Notes: generated from the sequence alone by a model not told the origin. DNA of 27,325 nt from an uncultured Opitutia bacterium (GCA_903829855.1 CAIKRN010000215.1:1-27325), one strand, 5' to 3'; positions 7,839 to 15,750 are shown, numbered from the stretch's first letter. A program made the numbers and translations.

Positions 7839-10790
7839 ATGCTCGCCGATCGCCTCATTGCCCGCATTCGCGGACAGCTCGAGCTGGGCACTCCCGACCT
7901 CGAAGCCCGCTCCCTCGCCGGTGAATATGCCGCCCTCTGCGTTCGGGTCCGGGAACGCCTCGAACAATGCGCCGCCCTCGTCCGCGCCGGCAACGAGCAC
8001 GCTGCCTTCCAGATTGCCGAATCGGAACCCGATCTTCTCGGTCTCTGCGCCCTGCTAAGTTTCGCCGAATCCGAGCGCTGGCACACCCTTTGCCGTGAGC
8101 GTGGCCTGCCGGCCGGCTTTCCCCTGGATGGTCAGTCCATCCTCGCTGTCGAGAGCCTCTACGGCAAAGAGATCGGCGAAAGTCACCCTCTCTATCGGGA
8201 CTATCGCGACGCCATCCGCACCCGCGATGAAGACCGCGCCCTCTCCGTCCTCCGCTCGATTGTTCGTATCAATCCGGACGACCCCAATGCCCGCTCCGAG
8301 CTCGCTCGTCTTTCCGCCAAATTTCTCCGGGAATCCCTCGGCAAGGTCACAACCTTACTCGCCGCTCAACGAGACGAAGATGCCATCGAGCTGATGAATC
8401 GCATGGAGCGCTTTGGTGCTCATGACTTAGCCGGCGAACGCAACTGGGATGAAGCCCTGCGCCGCCGCATCATCTGGTTACGCACCAAGGCCGCCGAACA
8501 AGTAGCCCGCCTTGTTGAAGAGGCAACCTTAGCCCGCGAAGGCCATCACTGGGAGCCCTGCGCGGCTGCCCTCGGACGCGTTCGCTCCCTCGAACGCGAT
8601 CACCAGCTAAACCTTGATACCACCGCCTCAACCCAGATTGCCGCACTCGAACTCTGGGCGGGCGAACTCGCGGCCACCGCCGAAGCCGAAGCTGGCCTCC
8701 GCGCTTCGCTCGAAAGCCTGACCCAAGAGTGGTCACTCCTCCGTCAAGAGTCAGCCTCCAATCAATCGCCAGCCATCTTGATTGTCCGTCTAAGTAATTG
8801 GCTTGAACACGCAGCCGAACATAGCGAACGGCTCCCCGATGGCATGATTCGGGAAGCCCGCGCCCTTCGTCAACTCACCCGCAGTCGCCTCAGTCGGCGC
8901 TACACCATTCTTACTGCCACGGGAGTGGTGGCCCTGCTCGTTGTCGTGGGGGCCACCTTGTACTGGAACTTAAAGACCAATCAGGAGCAGGATGCCCACG
9001 ATCGTTTCTCTGAAGTCACGCGATTGGTCGAAATCTACGATCACAAAAACGCCCTGGCGGCACTGGATGGCTTCGAGCGGACAGGAAACCCTTCTACCGA
9101 CGATCCGACCCGCAAAGAAAAGATTCTGGAGCTTCGCAAAAAACTCGCCGGCCAGATTGCCGCCGAAAATCGCCTCCTCGCCGAAGCCCGCCAATTGGCC
9201 GAACGTGCCAAAGTCCTGACGTTGGCCAATCTGGCTGACACCAACCGTCGAATCCGCGCCTACCTCGAGGAGGTGAATAAAGTCGGCTCAGGTCTGCAAG
9301 GGCGCCTCAAAGAAGTATTTGCCGAACCTGATGCCCTCATCGCCGTCTGTCAGCTCAAGCTGGATCAAGCCCACACCGAGCTCTCCACCCTGCTCATCAG
9401 TCTCCGCAAAGCGATGGGCGAGGGGGATAATATCAATGATATCGCCGCGGCGGTCACCCATGTCGATCAACTCCGGCTTGTACTCAAGACCCTAGCCGAC
9501 ACGGGCTCAAAAGAACTGGATGAAGCCGGCGCCGAAGTCGACCGCGCGAGCGCCCGCCTCGAGGGCGAACAGAAGACCGTCAACGCGCTCCGCGCCCTCA
9601 GCCAAGCCGCTGACCTAAAAGGCTATTTGGCCGCCCTGACGGACGCTGTCGCTAAAACCGCCGGCGAGAAATCCGATATCAGCAAGCGGGCGGCTTTTGC
9701 CGCCGAGAAGGCCGAAGGATTACAAGGCCTCCCCCGCTCCGCCCTGGCGGCCCGTGTCGGCGCCATGTGGGATGCCGCCTTAACTGCCGACCCCCAAGGA
9801 ATCTTCACCCCAACTACCCTCTCCGAGGTCGAACAGAAAGCCCTTCGCCAGTTAGCCGACGATTCCCTCACGGGAAGTCTCCGGCGCTACACCATCCGCC
9901 GATACTCCAAAGATAAAGGCATCGAGATTATCCGCAGCGCCTTCATCGCGGGCGAATTCTCAGAGAAAAAAGTGAGAATCTCCGACGGGTTTGAGATCAC
10001 ACAGCGCGCCAAAGAACTCACCCGCGAAGGTCTCCTCGTTGACGGCACGTGGATCCGGCGTGAATTCGAAAATGGCGTCCGGGCGGGCGAAGAAGCAGCC
10101 GAGCCTTCCGCCATCAAGGAACTCGATTCGATCCGCCAGCTCGCACGCTTCCAGGATCCCAAAACAGGCAAGCTACTTGAACCACTCATCCGGACGATGG
10201 ATCGGGTACGCCGGAGCGACTCACCTTTCCCCGAACTCCGAGCCTATCAATTGCAGGAACTCTACCGCCTCGCCGCCCTCCGGCCGGAAACCTGGGGGAC
10301 AATTTTCTCCCCCTCAGCTCAACGCGACGCTGAACAGTTGCGACGCATCACCCAAAACGAGGTCAAGGCACTCGACTTTCTTTTCAAAGATAAGTGGACG
10401 GATGTGCAAATCGAACTCCGCGGCTTCCTCATCCGCCAAGGGGGCACCCCTTATGCCGACGAGGCCCGCTTCTGGCGCACGGTCTTCGGCTCCCTCCGCG
10501 CCCGTAAATTAGTGTTCGCGGGCATGGTCGGTCGCGATGGTAAAGCAGTGCTCCGCGAACAGCTCAAAGGCAGTGCCCTCTACGGCATTGATAATGATGG
10601 TAAGCCCGCGGTGTTATTCCGAGTGGGAGACGATGGCGTCGCCCAGCGCGTCGCAGACGCCGCCCCCTTCTCCCCCCTGCTGCGCTACCCCGGTACCGTC
10701 GCCGAGGCAGCGGAATCAGCGGTCATCCCTAAAGGCATGCTCTCTCCCGACGGCGGATGGGAAACCCTCCTCCAAGGTCGAGATCTGTAA
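7839..10790 (+). CDS. Large single-span helical protein of GTPase operon
   Basis: I do not recognise a family for this 983-residue protein. Residues 1-350 are helical and rich in Ala, Glu, Arg and Leu. They include a tetratricopeptide-like stretch (DRALSVLRSIVRINPDDPNA, about 132-151). A basic stretch with five arginines just before the hydrophobic span at about 355-376 predicts N-terminus in, C-terminus out. Residues 380-650 are charged and strongly helical, likely coiled coil or an elongated helical rod. Residues 650-983 look more globular and include a stretch near 890-940 that may be beta. It starts one base after the GAP1-like gene's stop, so it belongs to the same transcript. A scaffold joining a cytoplasmic switch to the periplasm is one reading, not shown. 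Confidence 0.85.
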   Translation: MLADRLIARIRGQLELGTPDLEARSLAGEYAALCVRVRERLEQCAALVRAGNEHAAFQIAESEPDLLGLCALLSFAESERWHTLCRERGLPAGFPLDGQSILAVESLYGKEIGESHPLYRDYRDAIRTRDEDRALSVLRSIVRINPDDPNARSELARLSAKFLRESLGKVTTLLAAQRDEDAIELMNRMERFGAHDLAGERNWDEALRRRIIWLRTKAAEQVARLVEEATLAREGHHWEPCAAALGRVRSLERDHQLNLDTTASTQIAALELWAGELAATAEAEAGLRASLESLTQEWSLLRQESASNQSPAILIVRLSNWLEHAAEHSERLPDGMIREARALRQLTRSRLSRRYTILTATGVVALLVVVGATLYWNLKTNQEQDAHDRFSEVTRLVEIYDHKNALAALDGFERTGNPSTDDPTRKEKILELRKKLAGQIAAENRLLAEARQLAERAKVLTLANLADTNRRIRAYLEEVNKVGSGLQGRLKEVFAEPDALIAVCQLKLDQAHTELSTLLISLRKAMGEGDNINDIAAAVTHVDQLRLVLKTLADTGSKELDEAGAEVDRASARLEGEQKTVNALRALSQAADLKGYLAALTDAVAKTAGEKSDISKRAAFAAEKAEGLQGLPRSALAARVGAMWDAALTADPQGIFTPTTLSEVEQKALRQLADDSLTGSLRRYTIRRYSKDKGIEIIRSAFIAGEFSEKKVRISDGFEITQRAKELTREGLLVDGTWIRREFENGVRAGEEAAEPSAIKELDSIRQLARFQDPKTGKLLEPLIRTMDRVRRSDSPFPELRAYQLQELYRLAALRPETWGTIFSPSAQRDAEQLRRITQNEVKALDFLFKDKWTDVQIELRGFLIRQGGTPYADEARFWRTVFGSLRARKLVFAGMVGRDGKAVLREQLKGSALYGIDNDGKPAVLFRVGDDGVAQRVADAAPFSPLLRYPGTVAEAAESAVIPKGMLSPDGGWETLLQGRDL

Positions 10791-10793
10791 ACC

Positions 10794-11408
10794 ATGTCGC
10801 AGCTCACCCAATTTCATCTCCGCTGGAAGGGTTCCGTCACCGGCCCTTTCCCACTCCCGCGCATTAATGAAATGCTGCGCTCGGGGGAAATCAGCCTCGT
10901 CCACAGCATTGAAATCGAAGGCGGCTGGATGACCCTCCGCGATTACCTGCGCTCGACGAGCCCAAATCGTGCGAACCTAACAGCGGATACCCTCACCAGC
11001 GGAGACGCCCCTCTCGCTTCCGCCCCCATTAACGATTATGCGAGCGGACATGAAAGTTCCCCCGATACTTTCCGTAATGCCGCCGGCGAATCACTCGAGC
11101 GAATCGTCCGCGAAGGCTACCTCTGGTGCGGTTCCACCTTCATTTTCCCACTGATTTTCGCGATCCCGGCCTTAGTCTTTAAAAGCTTTGCACCGCACAC
11201 CGGCACGAATGCCATCGTGTTGATTCTTACCTTCACAACGACCGTCGGTTGCCTCTTACCGATTTACTTCGTGCGTAAAGTCGGCCGGCTCCTCGACCAG
11301 GAAGGTCTCGGCGAAATCCGCCTGGCGCAGTTCAATCTGGTGGCACTCCTTGCCTGCTTTGGCCTGATTCTCTGGGGGCTCGGCTGTCTCTGGTACCTCA
11401 ACAACTGA
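10794..11408 (+). CDS. GYF_2-domain protein with three membrane spans
   Basis: This 204-residue protein is the last gene of the GTPase operon, starting three bases after the preceding stop. Residues 6-52 resemble the GYF_2 domain: an aromatic start (FHLRWKGSVTGPF), a helix INEMLRSGEI and GGWMTLRDYL at the end. GYF-type domains bind proline-rich peptides in eukaryotes; the bacterial form is thought to be a similar adaptor. A polar linker follows, then three hydrophobic spans at about 110-131, 138-160 and 179-201. The proline-rich linkers of the GAP1-like partner are possible ligands if they share a compartment. The domain assignment is moderately sure; the role is inference. Confidence 0.78.
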   Translation: MSQLTQFHLRWKGSVTGPFPLPRINEMLRSGEISLVHSIEIEGGWMTLRDYLRSTSPNRANLTADTLTSGDAPLASAPINDYASGHESSPDTFRNAAGESLERIVREGYLWCGSTFIFPLIFAIPALVFKSFAPHTGTNAIVLILTFTTTVGCLLPIYFVRKVGRLLDQEGLGEIRLAQFNLVALLACFGLILWGLGCLWYLNN

Positions 11409-11419
11409 CCTCAATCGGC

Positions 11420-11448
11420 TTGACGAGTCCGATGGGCTGGGCTGGACT
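11420..11448 (+). promoter_or_regulatory. Candidate promoter of CAU tRNA gene
   Basis: TTGACG at 11420-11425 is a good -35 match. Seventeen bases on, TGGACT at 11443-11448 is only a weak -10. The spacing to the mature tRNA start at 11466 is reasonable. The tRNA could also be read through from the upstream operon, whose last stop is only 57 nt away. Confidence 0.25.
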
Positions 11449-11465
11449 GACCGAACTCGGTTTTC

Positions 11466-11542
11466 GGTAGTGTAGCTCAGTTGGTTAGAGCGAGGGACTC
11501 ATAAGCCCTAGGTCGGCAGTTCGATCCTGCCCACTACCACCA
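11466..11542 (+). tRNA. tRNA with CAU anticodon, probably elongator tRNA-Met
   Basis: A complete 77-nt cloverleaf with encoded CCA. The acceptor stem is GGTAGTG (11466-11472) with CACTACC (11532-11538), then A and CCA. The D stem is GCTC/GAGC (11475-11478, 11488-11491). The anticodon loop is CTCATAA (11498-11504) with CAT at 11500-11502. The T arm is GGCAG-TTCGATC-CTGCC (11515-11531). The G1-C72 pair argues against initiator tRNA. The last anticodon-stem pair (A11497 opposite G11505) is a mismatch. A CAU tRNA could also be tRNA-Ile2 with lysidine at position 34; sequence alone does not settle this. Confidence 0.92.
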
Positions 11543-11567
11543 CCGGGGTGATTTTAAAATATCCCCT

Positions 11568-12113
11568 TTACGCCTTCACGATGGCGGAAACCGGGATATC
11601 CAGGCCATCCTTCCATAGCGATTCGAGCGCATAGCTCTTCCGGATATCTTCGCGGAAAAGATGGAAGAGAATGTCGAACGCATCGACCACGGTCCAGCCG
11701 CTGTCCTTCTGAGATTCGGAGCGCGAACTGATACCGCACTCATCCAGCGCATGTTCGAGTTCGATCCGGAGCGCACGGAGGTGCGGTTCAGAGGTACCGG
11801 TGGCAATCACGAGGAAGTCAGCCACCGAGGAAATCTGACCAAGCTCCAGCACGCGGACATCGGCAGCTTTCTTATCTTCGAGTGCCTTGATCGCCGCAAT
11901 GAGGTGCAAAGGGAGCTTAGGAATGACCACCATCGGACGAGCCGTCGGCGTCGCCGAACGGGTCTTGGCCTTCATGGCCGTCGATTTCACGACAACCCGA
12001 CGAGCGGGACGAGCCACTGGCTTGCCCGTTTTCTTCGCCCCTTTGGACGGCTTAGCACCTGCGCGCGGCTTGGCTGCGGACTTGGCGACGGGCTTCTTCT
12101 TTTGGGCGGACAT
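11568..12113 (-). CDS. rsfS: Ribosomal silencing factor RsfS with basic N-terminal extension
   Basis: RsfS binds ribosomal protein L14 (uL14) and blocks subunit joining when nutrients run low. The RsfS domain occupies about residues 67-175: AIKALEDKKAADVRVLELGQ, ADFLVIATGTSEPHLRAL, and DSGWTVVDAFDILFHLF near the C-terminus. Family members are usually about 105-130 residues; this one has 181. The extra 60-70 N-terminal residues are rich in Lys, Ala, Pro and Arg (start SAQKKKPVAKSAAKPRAGAK), are probably disordered and could bind rRNA. The gene starts two bases after the nadD stop; the nadD-rsfS pair is a widespread arrangement. In-frame Met46 (AMKAKTRS) is an alternative start giving a shorter tail. 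Confidence 0.92.
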   Translation of the reverse strand: MSAQKKKPVAKSAAKPRAGAKPSKGAKKTGKPVARPARRVVVKSTAMKAKTRSATPTARPMVVIPKLPLHLIAAIKALEDKKAADVRVLELGQISSVADFLVIATGTSEPHLRALRIELEHALDECGISSRSESQKDSGWTVVDAFDILFHLFREDIRKSYALESLWKDGLDIPVSAIVKA

Positions 12114-12115
12114 GT

Positions 12116-12706
12116 TTAGGATGGGTAAAGGTGTCGCTCATCGATGTGACGTGCAACGCTGCTGGGCAAGCCGTTTCGGGCCAAATCCCCTCGGCAATGG
12201 ACCTGCCTAAGTGCGGTCGACGAAACATTCACGGGCGGAGCAGCCAGAACAGTCAGACGGATACACCCCGCCAGGGATGCGGGCGGTACGGTAGAGATAC
12301 CGTCACGCGACAAGACCGCAAAATCCACCAAACCACAAAGTTCGGTAATATCCTTCCATCGATCGAGCCGAGCCAGCTGATCGGCACCTAGGACCCACAC
12401 CCGCCAAGCTAAAGGAAACTCCCGCACCAACTCCCGGGCTGTGTCGATAGACCAACTCACCCCTGCCCGCCGTATCTCCCGATTGTCCACCACGGCCCAC
12501 GGGCAGCTGGCGAACGCGAGTTTACACATAGCCATGCGCTCGTCGGCCGGGGCCAGCGGTGCTGCATTGCGCAAGGGTGCCTGACCAGCCGGAATCACCC
12601 TGAGTTCATCCAGGCCAAGCTGCTTCCATGCCGCCGTCGCCGCGGCGACGTGACCAAGGTGCGGAGGGTCAAAAGTACCACCTAGAATGCCGAGCGCGGC
12701 AGGCAT
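12116..12706 (-). CDS. nadD: Nicotinate-mononucleotide adenylyltransferase
   Basis: NadD transfers AMP from ATP to nicotinate mononucleotide, giving deamido-NAD in NAD synthesis; cytoplasmic. The 196 residues are typical. The nucleotidyltransferase signature GGTFDPPHLGH lies at residues 9-19 with His16 and His19. VWVLGADQLARLDRWKD near 107-123 matches the NadD dinucleotide-binding segment, and VSSTALRQ stands in for the usual ISST/SSTxIR phosphate-binding motif. The start ATG at 12706 sits just before the Rossmann beta strand, as expected. It leads the nadD-rsfS operon and diverges from lpxI across 83 nt. Confidence 0.95.
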   Translation of the reverse strand: MPAALGILGGTFDPPHLGHVAAATAAWKQLGLDELRVIPAGQAPLRNAAPLAPADERMAMCKLAFASCPWAVVDNREIRRAGVSWSIDTARELVREFPLAWRVWVLGADQLARLDRWKDITELCGLVDFAVLSRDGISTVPPASLAGCIRLTVLAAPPVNVSSTALRQVHCRGDLARNGLPSSVARHIDERHLYPS

Positions 12707-12789
12707 GCCAGCATTACGCGCAACGCCCCAGCCACAAGCAACCCAAAGCAGGCTTGAGCCCGAGGCCTTTGAACGAAACTATCACCCCC

Positions 12790-13644
12790 ATGGCGACCCC
12801 GTCGCGATTCCTCCCTCCGGGCTTCGACCCAGCTCGCCCCGTGGCCATCATCGCGGGTAAAGGCCGCTACCCCGCGCTTCTCGCCGAGGCCGCCCGCGCC
12901 CGCGGAGCCCAAGTTAGGTTGGTGTCCTTCGAAGAAGAGACCGACCCGGCACTCATCGCCAGCTTTGCGCCCTCCGATCATCGGGCCGTTCCCGTTGGTA
13001 AACTCGGCGTGCTCCTCGAATCACTCCAAGCCCTCGGCGCGTCAGGCGCCGTCATGGCCGGGCAAGTCACCCCTCGGAAACTGTTTTCAGGCATGGTGCC
13101 CGACCTGAAGTTGATTGCCCTGATGGCCTCCCTTAAAGCACGCAACGCTGAGACCATTTTCGGTGCCATCTCCGCAGAAATTGAAAAAGTCGGCACGCGC
13201 ATGCTCGATGCCCGTGTTTTCCTTGATGACCATCTGGCTACCAAAGGCTGCATGACTGGTTGGTCCTCAGGCGTCTCCGACGAGGAACTTGGCTTCGGCG
13301 TCCGCATGGCCCGCGAAATGGCACGTCTGGATGTCGGCCAGGCGGTCGTCACCGCCAAAGGTACGGTCATCGCAGTCGAAGCTTTCGAAGGCACCGATCA
13401 TATGCTGCGCCGCTGCGCCCAGACGGGCGGCAAGGAAATGCTGCTCACCAAAGCCTCCAAGCACACCCAAGATTGGCGCTTCGATGTCCCCTGCTTCGGC
13501 TTAAAAACTTTGGAAAGCATGGCCGAAGGCGGCGTTAAGAAGGCCGCCCTTGAAATCGACGGCGTCATTCTCATTGATAAGCCAGCCGTCATCGCCCGAG
13601 CCAAAGAACTTGGCATCGATCTACTCGGCTTCAGCCTTTCCTGA
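12790..13644 (+). CDS. lpxI: UDP-2,3-diacylglucosamine pyrophosphatase LpxI
   Basis: LpxI (formerly DUF1009) hydrolyses UDP-2,3-diacylglucosamine to lipid X and UMP in lipid A synthesis, replacing LpxH in many phyla; it supports a lipopolysaccharide-bearing outer membrane. The 284 residues show the N-terminal Rossmann-like segment PVAIIAGKGRYPALLAEAAR, VMAGQVTPRKLFS near residue 95, and the C-terminal catalytic block AKGTVIAVEAFEGTDHMLRR followed by KHTQDWRFDVPCFGLKTLE. An in-frame ATG at 12628 would add 54 residues lying antisense to the start of nadD and unlike the family, so ATG at 12790 is chosen. Confidence 0.93.
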   Translation: MATPSRFLPPGFDPARPVAIIAGKGRYPALLAEAARARGAQVRLVSFEEETDPALIASFAPSDHRAVPVGKLGVLLESLQALGASGAVMAGQVTPRKLFSGMVPDLKLIALMASLKARNAETIFGAISAEIEKVGTRMLDARVFLDDHLATKGCMTGWSSGVSDEELGFGVRMAREMARLDVGQAVVTAKGTVIAVEAFEGTDHMLRRCAQTGGKEMLLTKASKHTQDWRFDVPCFGLKTLESMAEGGVKKAALEIDGVILIDKPAVIARAKELGIDLLGFSLS

Positions 13645-13657
13645 GCGCTTAGTCCTC

Positions 13658-13921
13658 TTAACCCTCGAAGAAACCCCAGCCGACCACGCTTTCGGCAATA
13701 ACCCAAGCGAGGATGAGCGCGAAGAGGATGAGCAACCAGCGACGATGGCGCACCCAGACTCCGGGCTTATCATCGGCATGATCGAGTCCGCTTCGGGTCG
13801 ATAAAATCAGCCGCAACTTAGTGTGCCACGGCAAGGAGGTCTTAGACGAGAGATCCGGATGCGCATAGGTGCTCGCCCGATAGTCAGGCTTACGGATCGA
13901 ACCGAAAATGCGGCGAAGCAT
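13658..13921 (-). CDS. Small tail-anchored protein, unknown
   Basis: Eighty-seven residues from ATG at 13921. The N-terminal 60 residues are polar and basic (LRRIFGSIRKPDYRAS, LPWHTKLRLILSTRS). A basic stretch VRHRRW leads into a C-terminal hydrophobic helix of about 20 residues ending GWGFFEG, the layout of a tail-anchored membrane protein with the N-terminus inside. The frame stays open further upstream, antisense to panB, but that extra stretch looks like panB shadow. It ends 13 nt from the lpxI stop (convergent) and diverges from panB. I recognise no family. The basic/hydrophobic pattern makes coding likely but not proved. Confidence 0.6.
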   Translation of the reverse strand: MLRRIFGSIRKPDYRASTYAHPDLSSKTSLPWHTKLRLILSTRSGLDHADDKPGVWVRHRRWLLILFALILAWVIAESVVGWGFFEG

Positions 13922-13984
13922 GCCGATACTTACACCCTTTACCCACGCTTTACAAGCGGAGGGTCTGGGGATAAGTCCATAAGC

Positions 13985-14752
13985 GTGAAGTCCACCACCC
14001 GGTCCCTCCGCGCCCTCAAAGGGGTCCGACCCATCGTCTGCCTCACGGCTTACGACGCCATCACGGCCCGGATTGCCGAAGACGGCGGGGCCGACCTCAT
14101 CCTCGTCGGAGACTCCGTAGGCAATACGGTGCTGGGTATGCCCGACACGGTGGGCGTCACGCTGGACATGATGATCCACCACGCGGCAGCGGTCGCCCGC
14201 GCTAAGCCGGAAGCCCTCATCGTCGGCGACCTCCCCTTCGGCCTGGCTCACGACAGCTTCCCAAAACTCCTTAACTACTGCCGCCGTTTCCTCCAAGAAG
14301 GCGGAGTCAAAGCCGTCAAAATCGAAGGTGGCGCCTCCTTGGCCCTCGCGATTGCCCGCCTCGTAGATGCCGGCATTCCCGTGATGGGCCACGTGGGCAT
14401 GCTCCCTCAGCGCGTGAACTCGGCCGGCTACCGTCGCCGCGGACTGACGCCCGAAGACCAGCAGAAGGTCCTCATCGATGCACAAGCCATTGCGGCCGCC
14501 GGCGCCTTTGCCCTAGTCGTCGAATGCGTTGACGAAGCCTTTATGCCGCAAATCACCGCCGCGGTGAAATGTCCAACGATTGGCATCGGCTCCGGTCGCG
14601 GTTGCGATGGCCAAATCCTCGTCATTCACGACCTCCTCGGCCTCACCCCTTATCCGCCGCCCTTCGCCCGGCCCGAGGCTAATCTCCACCGAGATGCCGT
14701 CGCCGCCATCAAACGGTGGGCCACTAAAGTGCGCGCCAAAAAAACCAAATGA
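13985..14752 (+). CDS. panB: 3-methyl-2-oxobutanoate hydroxymethyltransferase
   Basis: PanB (ketopantoate hydroxymethyltransferase) adds a hydroxymethyl group from methylene-THF to alpha-ketoisovalerate, the first step of pantothenate synthesis. From GTG 13985 the protein has 255 residues, close to the usual 260-270. The metal and catalytic positions fall where expected: Asp43 (VGDSVGN), Asp82 (VGDLPFG), Glu114 (VKIEGG) and Glu180 (VVEC). Also visible are GHVGMLPQ and GIGSGRGCDGQILVIHDLLG. In-frame ATGs at 13823 and 13859 would add 42-54 low-quality residues that overlap the small minus-strand gene, so GTG is preferred. No clear Shine-Dalgarno supports any choice. The stop overlaps the gpsA start as ATGA. 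Confidence 0.93.
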   Translation: MKSTTRSLRALKGVRPIVCLTAYDAITARIAEDGGADLILVGDSVGNTVLGMPDTVGVTLDMMIHHAAAVARAKPEALIVGDLPFGLAHDSFPKLLNYCRRFLQEGGVKAVKIEGGASLALAIARLVDAGIPVMGHVGMLPQRVNSAGYRRRGLTPEDQQKVLIDAQAIAAAGAFALVVECVDEAFMPQITAAVKCPTIGIGSGRGCDGQILVIHDLLGLTPYPPPFARPEANLHRDAVAAIKRWATKVRAKKTK

Positions 14753-15750
14753 ACTGCGTCATCTTTGGAGCCGGAGCCTGGGGCACCGCCATGGCCATCC
14801 ACCTTTCCCGCCTCGGCCACCCCGTCACCCTCGTTCCTCGTCGCGCCGAACAAGCGCTCGCCCTCGCGACCTCGCGCGAGAACCAAGATTACCTCCCCGG
14901 TCACCGGCTCGATGATTCGATTCAAATCGGACTCGAAACCGGCCCCGCCCTGATGGATGTTGATCTGGTCTTTATTGCCTGCCCTTCCAAGGGATTGTCA
15001 GAACTACTCGCGAACATCGGGCCGGCCGTCACGGCCTCATCGGCGCGGATGGCCATTTCACTTTGCAAGGGTCTCGACCTGAAAACCCTGCAGCGTCCAA
15101 CCGAACTGATGGCCGCCGCTTTCGGCAAAATACCCGTCGCCACCTTCAGCGGCCCCAGCAATGCCAACGAAGTCGCCTGCGGCCTGCCCACGGCCCTCGT
15201 TCTCGCCGCCGAAAAAATCGATGACAATCTCCGCGACATCCAAGCTGCCCTCAGCGGCCCGAGTCTCCGCGCCTACACCTCCGCCGATCTTGCGGGCGTT
15301 GAAATCGGCGGCACACTGAAAAATGTCTACGCCCTCGGAGCGGGCCTGTGCGACGGCTTGAAACTCGGCGACAACGCGCGCGCCGCCCTCCTCACCCGTT
15401 CCCTTCAAGAAATGATGCGACTCGGTGAGGCTGTCGGTGCGAAGAATGACACCTTCCTTGGCCTTGGCGGCGTCGGCGACTTAATGGCCACGGCGCACGG
15501 CACGTGGAGCCGTAATCGCGCCCTCGGCGAACAAATCGCCCAAGACCCTCAAGGCACCCTCGCCGCCCTTGCGCTTCGCCGCGATGCCGTCGAAGGCCAT
15601 CGCGCCGCTGATGCGCTGACGCAGCTCGCACTTCGCCGCGGCATCGATGCCCCGATTCTCTTCTGCCTGCACGCCATCCTGTACAAGGGTCTGGATCCGC
15701 GCGCCGGCGTGGTCGCCCTGATGACCCGCGACCTCCGCCAGGAGGCATGA
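14749..15750 (+). CDS. gpsA: Glycerol-3-phosphate dehydrogenase [NAD(P)+]
   Basis: GpsA reduces dihydroxyacetone phosphate to sn-glycerol-3-phosphate for phospholipid synthesis. The 333 residues match the family. The N-terminal Rossmann domain shows GAGAWGTA at 7-14. The middle part has ISLCKGLD and FSGPSNANEVACGLPTALVL. The C-terminal domain has VEIGGTLKNVYALGAGLCDG with the catalytic-type Lys-Asn, DNARAALLTRSLQEM, and GLGGVGDLMATAHGTWSRNR. The start overlaps panB by four bases (ATGA) and the stop overlaps the SET-domain gene the same way, giving a three-gene translationally coupled set. Confidence 0.95.
   Translation: MNCVIFGAGAWGTAMAIHLSRLGHPVTLVPRRAEQALALATSRENQDYLPGHRLDDSIQIGLETGPALMDVDLVFIACPSKGLSELLANIGPAVTASSARMAISLCKGLDLKTLQRPTELMAAAFGKIPVATFSGPSNANEVACGLPTALVLAAEKIDDNLRDIQAALSGPSLRAYTSADLAGVEIGGTLKNVYALGAGLCDGLKLGDNARAALLTRSLQEMMRLGEAVGAKNDTFLGLGGVGDLMATAHGTWSRNRALGEQIAQDPQGTLAALALRRDAVEGHRAADALTQLALRRGIDAPILFCLHAILYKGLDPRAGVVALMTRDLRQEA

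Noticed and set aside
3946..11408. The operon as part of a type VI secretion membrane complex
   Set aside because: The single-span large protein and GTPase recall TssM/TssL superficially, but no sheath, tube, baseplate, ClpV or OmpA-like gene is present and the P-loop protein is a zinc-ribbon GTPase.
11466..11542. tRNA gene as an integration site for a mobile island carrying the GTPase operon
   Set aside because: No integrase, no repeated tRNA 3' end elsewhere in the window, and the operon resembles its neighbours in base composition by eye.
11545..11566. Imperfect palindrome GGGGTGATTTT/AAAATATCCCC as a bidirectional terminator
   Set aside because: There are two mismatches, no loop, and no proper T-run after a stable stem; it is too weak to list as a feature.
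13922..14485. Upstream extension of the minus-strand small ORF into a 275-residue frame
   Set aside because: It is exactly antisense to well-supported panB, its composition is shadow-like, and only the last 264 nt look coding.
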